This document shows positions 24,188 to 30,546 of a stretch of DNA of 33,016 bases, piece by piece. The DNA lies in the NCBI GenBank assembly GCA_900770225.1, contig CAAGJU010000351.1, positions 1 to 33,016 of the forward strand, read 5' to 3'. The DNA comes from Lachnospiraceae bacterium. GTDB taxonomy: Bacteria; Bacillota; Clostridia; Lachnospirales; Lachnospiraceae. How positions within the stretch are numbered: the stretch's first letter is position 1; every line of letters starts with the position of its first letter. Both the position numbers and the translations under genes were made by a program. The notes under the pieces are model-generated. The model ran no database searches. It saw only the letters and a program-made list of their open reading frames with translations, and was not told the DNA's origin.

Positions 24188-24214
24188 TTGGTAAACAAAT
24201 AGAATGTTTAACAA
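24188..24214. promoter_or_regulatory. Candidate MarR operator
   Basis: TTGGTAAACA (24188-24197) and TGTTTAACAA (24205-24214) form a 9-of-10 inverted repeat around a 7-bp centre. It lies 22 bp upstream of the MarR-family start codon. Size and position fit an autoregulatory MarR site. Confidence 0.65.
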
Positions 24215-24581
24215 TGATAAATAACATCGGTAATTATATATCACCATTTTTATGCCATGTAAAGTACTATCTATGTTCTATACGTGGCACTGGTGTCAGC
24301 ACTTAACTGTCGAATTCGCCAGTCAGTGAACAGCTGCCGCAGATGATAGCCGAACATTGTGCGTTTTTCGTCGTGAGTGAGAGCACGGGCGGGTCGCGAA
24401 TTGCCTTTCTGCACAATCTTCTGATATGATAACAATTGATATCGGTTGATGGACTTGACAGCTATGATAAGGTAAGGAATGAGACAAGGCGGGATTGAAA
24501 AATGCTGCAGGAAGAAAACGCCGGATTGAGAAATGCCGGACGAAGAAAATGACAGCATGAGAAAGGAATGGTTGTTATCAT
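24199..24581. other. Divergent spacer between the MarR gene and the metal exporter gene
   Basis: No gene or recognised riboswitch is seen. It includes half of the operator dyad, a TTGACA at 24455-24460 without a clear -10 partner, and a 31-bp tandem repeat at 24492-24570. I looked for the conserved yybP-ykoY manganese riboswitch core and did not find it. Confidence 0.5.
24492..24570 (+). repeat. Two and a half 31-bp tandem units before the exporter gene
   Basis: Units beginning GGATTGARAAATGC start at 24492 and 24523, each ending with the GAAGAAAA motif. A third, partial unit (AGCATGAGAAAGGAATG) carries the ribosome binding site of the next gene. A 16-codon frame (24502-24552, MLQEENAGLRNAGRRK) lies within them. 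Confidence 0.75.
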
Positions 24582-25463
24582 ATGGAAATTTTACTGGACG
24601 CGCTTCTTGACGCCCTGACAGATACGGTCAAACTGATCCCTTTTCTGTATCTGACCTACCTGCTGATGGAATTCCTGGAGCGGAAGGCGGGAGAAAAATT
24701 TGCTGCCAGGCTCGCCAGCGTCGGCCGTTACGGGCCGGTTTTCGGCGCCCTGTTTGGCGTTGTTCCGCAGTGCGGCTTTTCGGCAGCGGCTTCGAGCCTG
24801 TATTCCGGCGGTGTAATCTCCGTGGGAACGCTGATCGCTGTGTTTCTCTCGACGTCTGATGAGATGCTGCCGATTTTTATTTCGGAGCATGTGGATGTTC
24901 CGGTCATTGCGAAAATTCTGCTGAGCAAGATGGTGATCGGACTGATCTCCGGACTTGCGCTGGATTTCTTCCTGCGCTTCACGAAATATAAATCCAAGAC
25001 AGAGAAACGGATCCACGATCTCTGTGAGCAGGATCACTGCGGATGTGAAGAAGAGGATGAGGGGAGTATGTGGCTGGCGGCTCTCCGGCATACCATCCAG
25101 ATCATTATTTTTATCTTCATCCTTGAATTTGTGATCACATTGCTGGTAGAGGTAGTTGGACAGGACGCACTGGCCGGATTTATGGGAAGGATTCCCGTCC
25201 TGGGAATTTTCCTCGCGGGGCTGATCGGACTGATTCCGAACTGTGCGTCTTCCGTGGTGATCACGCAGCTTTATCTGCAGGGACTGCTTGGCGCTGGGCA
25301 GATGATGACGGGCCTTCTGGTGGGTGCTGGCGTCGGACTGCTCGTTCTGTTTCGCACGAACCGCAGACATATGAGCGAAAATATCAAGATTACGCTGATC
25401 CTCTACGTCTTCGGTGTGCTCTGGGGACTGCTTATCGAAGCAACAGGATTCAGTTTCGTCTGA
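24582..25463 (+). CDS. ArsP_2-type putative metal exporter
   Basis: Polytopic membrane protein, 293 residues, of the ArsP_2 group (putative heavy-metal or manganese exporters). Two halves each carry a Pro-x-Cys motif in a membrane helix: VVPQCGFSAAASSLYSGG and LIPNCASSVVITQLYLQG. They are followed by similar Gly-rich helices, suggesting an internal duplication with opposite topology. Between them lies a cytoplasmic loop with a potential metal site, CEQDHCGC (about residues 148-155), followed by acidic residues. The AAGGA motif is about 14 nt before ATG 24582, longer than usual, so the start is moderately certain. The metal is not known; manganese has been proposed for relatives. It stands alone and converges on the ECF S-component gene. 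Confidence 0.82.
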   Translation: MEILLDALLDALTDTVKLIPFLYLTYLLMEFLERKAGEKFAARLASVGRYGPVFGALFGVVPQCGFSAAASSLYSGGVISVGTLIAVFLSTSDEMLPIFISEHVDVPVIAKILLSKMVIGLISGLALDFFLRFTKYKSKTEKRIHDLCEQDHCGCEEEDEGSMWLAALRHTIQIIIFIFILEFVITLLVEVVGQDALAGFMGRIPVLGIFLAGLIGLIPNCASSVVITQLYLQGLLGAGQMMTGLLVGAGVGLLVLFRTNRRHMSENIKITLILYVFGVLWGLLIEATGFSFV

Positions 25464-25496
25464 ATCATACGATGTTTGCCATAATATTCCAGAATA

Positions 25497-25721
25497 CAGA
25501 TACCTCCACCCGCAACAGAGCGATGAGCACTTGCTGAGAGCGACCGAAGGGAAGCTCGAAGCTTACGTGCGACGCCTGTTGGCGCAGTTAACGAGCTTTG
25601 CGAGTTTACAAGCCAACCGCTTTCGCTCGTCCTCGACGCAGCGGTGGTAACCTCACCCTTCGCTTCGCTCGGGTTCGCTAACCACCGGCGTCTGCGGATG
25701 GTTGCGGGTTGGAGGTATCTG
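25497..25721. mobile_element. 225-bp palindrome-rich element with terminal inverted repeats
   Basis: CAGATACCTCCACCCGCAAC (25497-25516) is mirrored with one indel by 25701-25721, which reads GTTGCGGGTTGGAGGTATCT plus G. Inside is a second hairpin, GACGC-AG-CGGTGGT (25635-25648) with ACCACCGGCGTC (25681-25692), plus repeated GCTTCGCTC-type motifs. It resembles a MITE or a structured interspersed repeat; no target-site duplication is evident. A 26-bp internal segment (25589-25613) is similar to the reverse complement of the last bases of the window. Confidence 0.6.
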
Positions 25722-25738
25722 CATTTCTGAGTAGCACG

Positions 25739-25772
25739 AAAAAAACTCGTCCGGCTGGGGACGAGTTTTTTT
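25739..25772. terminator. Bidirectional terminator
   Basis: ACTCGTCC (25745-25752) pairs with GGACGAGT (25759-25766). An A-run precedes and a T-run (25766-25772) follows, so it can work on both strands between convergent genes. Confidence 0.85.
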
Positions 25773-25793
25773 GTGCGCGTGTGGAGACGAAAC

Positions 25794-26438
25794 TTATCTG
25801 CCTTTTCTGACGATCTTCACGATCCGCATGATCACCGGCGCGAGGATCACATTGATGGACAACTCGATGACAAAGTTGACACCGATGAAGCCGGCGATGA
25901 AGGCCATCAGCAGACCCGAGCCGGCAGATGTGCCGAGGGCGTTGACTACAAGGCCACGGAACACTGTCAGACATACGACGCTGAAGATGCCGGTATTGGC
26001 GATCGGCGCGATCACGGCTGCCAGGACAACGCCCAGATAGTAATTAACCTTAGAGAACCAGCCGAAGAACAGTCCCGCCAGAAGACCGGCGGCAGCGCCC
26101 TTGACAATGCAGGTGATGATGGTAACTGCCGGGCTGTACTCCAGCATGGCTGTGGAAAATGCGCCTGCCGCACCGGTCACAACCTGAATAGATACAATCA
26201 TGCCGAAAATGGCACCGAGAAGCGCGCCGCCCTGCCATCCGTAGAGGATTGCTCCGATTACGATCGGTACGAGCGTCAGCGTGATGGTGAATGCACCCAC
26301 CGGAATGGCTCCGGCCACCGCGAGTACGACGACGAGCGCCGCCAGGACGGCCAGTGTGACCATCCGCTGCGTGCGCTGCCCTGTACGACGGGCTGCGTTC
26401 ACAGTTACTGCCCCTGCTTTACTGCTTTTTGTTTCCAT
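25794..26438 (-). CDS. ECF transporter S component (vitamin/cofactor uptake)
   Basis: Small integral membrane substrate-binding subunit of an energy-coupling factor importer, 214 residues with about six TM segments. AIPVGAFTITLTLVPIVIGAILYGWQGGALLGAIFGMI is typical of S components such as PanT/FolT-like proteins. The basic N-terminal stretch would be cytoplasmic and bind the EcfT partner, which must be encoded elsewhere. AAGGAGG precedes the ATG at 26438. The vitamin cannot be read from the sequence. The pantothenate kinase gene 3 kb away makes pantothenate a guess only. Confidence 0.85.
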   Translation of the reverse strand: METKSSKAGAVTVNAARRTGQRTQRMVTLAVLAALVVVLAVAGAIPVGAFTITLTLVPIVIGAILYGWQGGALLGAIFGMIVSIQVVTGAAGAFSTAMLEYSPAVTIITCIVKGAAAGLLAGLFFGWFSKVNYYLGVVLAAVIAPIANTGIFSVVCLTVFRGLVVNALGTSAGSGLLMAFIAGFIGVNFVIELSINVILAPVIMRIVKIVRKGR

Positions 26439-26544
26439 GTTTTCCTCCTTGCTGCTGTTCCGGTCATCACCGGATATAGCGCTGGGTTCCCGCCTCTGTG
26501 TGCGGTTTATTCCGCGGACGGGAAGAAGTTAAATGAACACGTCA

Positions 26545-26573
26545 GTTATACCACAGCCTCGTTAAAAAAACAA
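26545..26573 (-). promoter_or_regulatory. Promoter for the ECF S-component gene
   Basis: On the minus strand TTGTTT (26573-26568) and TATAAC (26550-26545) are 17 bp apart, upstream of the S-component gene. A small hairpin TCCGGT-gatg-ACCGGA lies nearer the start. No known riboswitch was recognised in the ~100-nt leader. Confidence 0.6.
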
Positions 26574-26691
26574 CAAAGCAGAACCGGTGAAGTCGGCTGA
26601 AATTTATGTGTTTTCTTTGTCACAAAATACATTTCCGGTACGTTATTATTATCAGAACGCGTTCAAACACATGGCAAAGAGAGGTGAAAAC

Positions 26692-27195
26692 ATGTCAGGT
26701 ACAGATGATGATATTGACGGGATTCTGGCCCTGTTCCAGCTGTACGAGCAGAAAATGTATCATATCACCTATGCAATCCTGCACGACAGTCATCTGGCAG
26801 AGGATGCGGTGATGGACGCCTTTGTAAAAATGCTTGAACATAATTACAGGATTGAAGATCCGAAATCTGACGCATCGAAAAGACTTGTCATTGCAGTGAC
26901 ACGAAGTGCAGCGATTGATTTGTATCGAAAAAACAAACGTGTCAGTTCAAAAATACTGCTCACGGAGGATCCACCGTTATTGCAGTCGGATAAACAGACG
27001 GAAGCCCCGTCGGATCCCGAAAAAAATGCAGAAAGCATCCTTCAGGGGCTGCCGTCGATTTATTATGATGTGATGTTTGAGCGGTATGTGAACGGAAAAA
27101 GCATATCGGAAACAGCATCGCTTTTAGGCGTCAGTGAAGCCGTCGTCAGGAAACGTCAGGAACGGGCGCTGCGGATACTGAGAGAAGAAATATAA
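26692..27195 (+). CDS. ECF-type RNA polymerase sigma factor
   Basis: Sigma-70 family factor with only regions 2 and 4, 167 residues. Region 2 is LFQLYEQKMYHITYAILHDSHLAEDAVMDAFVKMLEH, followed by a short linker rich in Ser, Glu and Pro. Region 4 is LPSIYYDVMFERYVNGKSISETASLLGVSEAVVRKRQERALRIL with its helix-turn-helix. ATG 26692 is chosen because AGAGGTG (26680-26686) precedes it; the frame opens earlier at 26587. It is followed after 15 bp by a single-span membrane protein, the usual partner arrangement for an extracytoplasmic-function sigma factor and its anti-sigma factor. The signal is unknown. Confidence 0.88.
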   Translation: MSGTDDDIDGILALFQLYEQKMYHITYAILHDSHLAEDAVMDAFVKMLEHNYRIEDPKSDASKRLVIAVTRSAAIDLYRKNKRVSSKILLTEDPPLLQSDKQTEAPSDPEKNAESILQGLPSIYYDVMFERYVNGKSISETASLLGVSEAVVRKRQERALRILREEI

Positions 27196-27210
27196 GAGGA
27201 GGAGAAGTAC

Positions 27211-28341
27211 ATGAATAACAACCATACGTCATATGCAGACGATTCCTTCCCGAACTGGACGGTTGAAGAATTTGACGCTATTCAGGAAAATCATCATTTT
27301 TCCAGACGTTACAGAATGGCACGAAATAAGACGATCAGGGATTATCGAAAAGGCCGGACCCGTAAGTGGTCTTTCAGGACTGTTGCGGCTATGATTACCG
27401 CATGCCTGGTTTTCCCGGTCAGTGTATACGCTTCCGTTACGCACGCCGATTTCTTCCGAAATGCTTTTGGCAATGCCGGGCGTGACAGTGTAGTCTCTCA
27501 TCAGGAACAGGTGGATAATGGAAAAGGCGGAACCACAGTGGTCACTTATCCGGAAAAGACTTACGTTCCGATTGATGTGGATCAGGCAGAAAAAATAATT
27601 GGCGAACAGACAAGCACAGAACCGGTAACGGTAGCAATCAATGATCACAAGCTGACGATACTTTCTGCAGTTCGTGACAGAAATGCAATGACGATGGAAT
27701 ATACATTGGAATGCAGCACCGGTGTCAAAGCCTATGATTTCAACAGTCTGTCAAATGAAGCCAAGGGTCCCGGACTGGCGGAAGATGCCACATTCAGATT
27801 TTGTATTGAAAACGCCGGGGAAAAGGTATTTATTGATCAGAATAAATCGACAGACACCTGTTTGCATTGTTATGCCTATTATGTGTTTTTTACCCCTCTG
27901 GAGGACGGAGAAAAGCCGATCCTTGACATTTATTATGCAGATACTCCGCTGCTGTCATTATCGGAGGATGAAACGCCGAAGGAAAAGCAGATATCTGTTC
28001 CGGCGGCAAGTGCAGTTGCAGTTACTCAATATTTTTCTGCAGAGGGCGGCTGTCTGGAATTGTCACCGATCAGCTGCAGTATCGATCTCAGCAAAGGACT
28101 CGGCCTTTCAGAAGAAGAGGCGTACGATCCCGGAAATCTGAAAACATTATCCATACACTATTCAGACGGAACCGTTTATGACGTGTGTGACACAGAGGCA
28201 GATATCGATAATTCTTCCTACATTCTGGGAGGAGTGGGTGAGAAATATACGAATGTCACGCTGAACCTTAACAGACTGGTTGATGTGGATAAGGTGGATT
28301 ATGTCACGGTAAACGGCATCACATATACAGCAGATAAATAA
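27211..28341 (+). CDS. DUF4179-like single-span membrane protein, probable anti-sigma factor
   Basis: A 376-residue protein with a basic cytoplasmic head of about 55 residues and one TM helix at about 56-75 (RTVAAMITACLVFPVSVYAS). A long extracytoplasmic part follows, with FFRNAFGNAGRDSVVSHQEQVDNG and the PVTVAINDHKLTILSAVRDRNAMTMEYTLE segment typical of DUF4179 domains. The layout and adjacency to the sigma gene (15 bp; strong GAGGAGGAG) suggest it holds the sigma factor at the membrane. The head lacks an obvious zinc motif. Extracytoplasmic Cys residues (in LECSTG, DTCLHC, LSPISCS) could form disulfides. Direct anti-sigma activity is inferred from context. Confidence 0.78.
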   Translation: MNNNHTSYADDSFPNWTVEEFDAIQENHHFSRRYRMARNKTIRDYRKGRTRKWSFRTVAAMITACLVFPVSVYASVTHADFFRNAFGNAGRDSVVSHQEQVDNGKGGTTVVTYPEKTYVPIDVDQAEKIIGEQTSTEPVTVAINDHKLTILSAVRDRNAMTMEYTLECSTGVKAYDFNSLSNEAKGPGLAEDATFRFCIENAGEKVFIDQNKSTDTCLHCYAYYVFFTPLEDGEKPILDIYYADTPLLSLSEDETPKEKQISVPAASAVAVTQYFSAEGGCLELSPISCSIDLSKGLGLSEEEAYDPGNLKTLSIHYSDGTVYDVCDTEADIDNSSYILGGVGEKYTNVTLNLNRLVDVDKVDYVTVNGITYTADK

Positions 28342-28395
28342 CAACGTGGCTTACCTTCTGACAGACTCTGATAACATGACGCTGATCATATGAAT

Positions 28396-28430
28396 ACCGC
28401 CCGAATGTCTTATTCAGACATTCGGGCGGT
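28396..28430. terminator. Strong hairpin, probable terminator after the sigma/anti-sigma pair
   Basis: ACCGCCCGAATGTCT (28396-28410) pairs perfectly with AGACATTCGGGCGGT (28416-28430) around a 5-nt loop. The 15-bp stem lacks a good T-run on either strand, so the termination role is likely but not certain. Confidence 0.6.
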
Positions 28431-28603
28431 AGTTCTATGCTGTATCGGGATAACGGCACACGTAATCAAGTGTGCTCTTTCTTTGCTACAGCCTTTTCTT
28501 TATAAATAATCGAGACGCTTCTGTAAATTCTTTTCCTGTTCTTCCGGTGACATTGTTCACATTAAAAGGCCAACGAGTAGAAACACAGAAAATGCTCATT
28601 TGA

Positions 28604-29302
28604 TCAGTGCTGGTAAACCATGCGGTCAAAGCGGCGGAAGGCAACGACGCCGAGGAGAATGATCCACACCACGATGCCCGGCAGGGTGAGATAGAGCGGC
28701 AGACTGCCGATCTGCGGTGTCATGATGCCGCGGATCGCCTCATTCACCCATGTCAGCGGGTCGATCAGCGTGATCACCTGCATCACCGGGATCGGTGCGA
28801 GCTGTTTCCATGTGTAAAAAATGGAGCCGAGGAAGACTACAGGCATCAGGAATCCCGGGAACATCGCCGCAATCTGGGAGGGCTTTACAATGGTCCCGAC
28901 GAGCAGTCCGAGGGCTGCGGAATCCAGTGCTGTCAGAAGCAGAGCCAGAAGGAGCAGCGGGATGCTGCCGGCTGTCATCTGGATGGAAATGCGGGAGTCC
29001 ATGAAGATCAGCGAGATCGGAAGAACGATCAGGCCGCCGATGAAGGACTCGAGGACGCCGACAAACATTTTTGCAAAGGCAACCGTATGAGAGGATACGG
29101 GCGCAAGCAGGCGGTCCTCAATCTCGCGCAGGTTGTGAAAATCCATGGAGATCGGAACGGCTGTCCCGTGAATGCCGGTGATCAGCATGGACATGCCGAT
29201 CATGCCGCAGAACATATGCGTCGGAAAACTCTCCGGCAGGATGCCGACGGCAGGAAGCATGTAACCGTAGACCAGAATCAGGATAAACGGGAGCATACCC
29301 AC
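28604..29302 (-). CDS. ABC-2 type transporter permease, probably 5'-truncated
   Basis: Six-helix ABC-2 exporter permease, 232 residues from GTG 29302. Signatures are PFILILVYGYMLP, ISMDFHNLREIEDRLLAPVSSHTVAFAKM and FLGSIFYTWKQLAPIPVMQVITLIDPLTWVNEAIRG. The frame upstream of 29302 still reads as protein (LYEKWEFVFRVG, the expected cytoplasmic lead-in) back to a TAA at 29345-29347, but contains no ATG, GTG or TTG start and no ribosome binding site before 29302. No ATPase gene adjoins, and the genes on both sides are on the other strand. It is therefore likely a remnant of an exporter operon that lost its 5' end, though a CTG start at 29332 cannot be excluded. Confidence 0.7.
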   Translation of the reverse strand: MGMLPFILILVYGYMLPAVGILPESFPTHMFCGMIGMSMLITGIHGTAVPISMDFHNLREIEDRLLAPVSSHTVAFAKMFVGVLESFIGGLIVLPISLIFMDSRISIQMTAGSIPLLLLALLLTALDSAALGLLVGTIVKPSQIAAMFPGFLMPVVFLGSIFYTWKQLAPIPVMQVITLIDPLTWVNEAIRGIMTPQIGSLPLYLTLPGIVVWIILLGVVAFRRFDRMVYQH

Positions 29303-29487
29303 GCGGAATACGAATTCCCATTTTTCATACAGCGCCCGACTTCGTTATGACATGGCGCTGCTGGCCGGAAGTGAAAAAGGGTAATCAGAATTGACAAGCG
29401 GAGTGAGCAGGCCATAGAATAATAAAAATACAGGCGGGAAAGACGACATGATGAACCGCGTTGTATAGCGTATATGAGGAGGATGTC

Positions 29488-30384
29488 ATGATACTTGCGG
29501 CAGATATAGGCAATACGCATATTGAGCTCGGCTGTATCGGAGATGACGGCACGATCACAGGCCCCGTGCAGATGAGTACAGACCGGGTGGAAACGGCGTA
29601 TGAGTATGCGGCAGAGATCCGTCAGATACTTCATCTGATCGGTATTAAAAGGACAGAGCTGGAGGGCTCGATCATTTCTTCTGTTGTTCCCGGAGTTGCG
29701 GTCGTGATGCGGCGTGCCTTCAAAATCCTGACAGGAAAGGAGCCGTATGTCCTGGGCCAGAATATTGCATCCGGTCTGAAGGTGGATATGGACGGCATAA
29801 CAGCTGATCAGATTGCCGGAGATCTTGTGGCAACGGCCGTGGCGGCAGGCGAGGAGTACATTCTGCCGGCCATCATTATCGATATCGGCACGGCCACGAC
29901 GATCACGGTCGTCAACCGGGATAAGGTATACGTCGGAGGCTGCATCATGCCGGGCCCGGGCACGGCGCTGAAGGGGATGCTCAGCGATACATCCCTGCTG
30001 CCCGCCATAGATTTTTCTGCACCGAAGCGCGTCATCGCGAAGGACACGGTGGATGCCATGAAGAGCGGCATTCTTTTCGGGTCAGCCGGCGCCCTTGACG
30101 GCATCATCGACCGATATGCGGCGGAGCTCCGCGGTGAGACGCCAGCCATGAACCACTGTTCCGGTAATGGAGGAACGAAGAACAGTGCGCTCCGGACGGG
30201 CAGCAGTTCGTCCGACAGCACGAAAAACGACAGCTGCGACAGAACACCGACGATCATTGCCACAGGAGGGATGGGCAGGATCATCGCACCGTATTGTTCG
30301 CATACGATCGTTGTGGATGATAATTTACTGCTGAAGGGGCTCTGGATTATCTGGCAGCGCAATCACGGACAGGCACAGGAATAG
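29488..30384 (+). CDS. coaX: Type III pantothenate kinase
   Basis: First enzyme of coenzyme A synthesis, phosphorylating pantothenate with ATP. The 298-residue protein has ILAADIGNTHIELG at the N-terminus, IIDIGTATTITVV, GCIMPGPGTALKGMLSDTSLLPAIDF and GILFGSAGALDGIIDRY. After GETP, a 32-residue Ser/Asn/Thr-rich insertion (about 221-252) interrupts the sequence before the conserved TIIATGGMGRIIAPYC. ATG 29488 follows AGGAGG (29477-29482). It is a single cistron before the feoAB gene, and its final codons and stop are copied into a tandem repeat downstream. The usual CoaX length is about 255-265, so the insertion explains the excess. Confidence 0.93.
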   Translation: MILAADIGNTHIELGCIGDDGTITGPVQMSTDRVETAYEYAAEIRQILHLIGIKRTELEGSIISSVVPGVAVVMRRAFKILTGKEPYVLGQNIASGLKVDMDGITADQIAGDLVATAVAAGEEYILPAIIIDIGTATTITVVNRDKVYVGGCIMPGPGTALKGMLSDTSLLPAIDFSAPKRVIAKDTVDAMKSGILFGSAGALDGIIDRYAAELRGETPAMNHCSGNGGTKNSALRTGSSSSDSTKNDSCDRTPTIIATGGMGRIIAPYCSHTIVVDDNLLLKGLWIIWQRNHGQAQE

Positions 30385-30472
30385 TAACTCCGAAAGCACA
30401 GTTACGGATATGCACAGGAATAGTAACTCCGAAGCACAGTTTCGGACAGGCACAGAAATAGTACCTCTGATG
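30365..30472 (+). repeat. ~39-bp tandem repeat spanning the coaX stop codon
   Basis: Units start at 30365 (39 bp), 30404 (38 bp) and 30442 (partial). Each contains CACAGGAATAG or CACAGAAATAG, so the TAG stop of coaX occurs three times. The first unit begins within the last codons of coaX (GQAQE). The rest of the 30385-30546 spacer is A-rich and has no gene. Confidence 0.85.
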
Positions 30473-30546
30473 AAAATCAACAGAGAAAAAACTGAAGAGA
30501 TAACGAAAGAGAAGAAAATCGACTGCACAGGAAGGACAGCAGATTT

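Larger units (their letters stand above)
25464..25793. other. Convergent spacer with an inverted-repeat element and terminator
   Basis: No gene is seen in the 330 bases. It contains a 225-bp element with inverted ends (25497-25721) and a bidirectional terminator (25739-25772). Confidence 0.65.

Noticed and set aside
24215..24581. yybP-ykoY manganese riboswitch before the metal exporter
   Set aside because: The conserved core bases and paired stems were not found.
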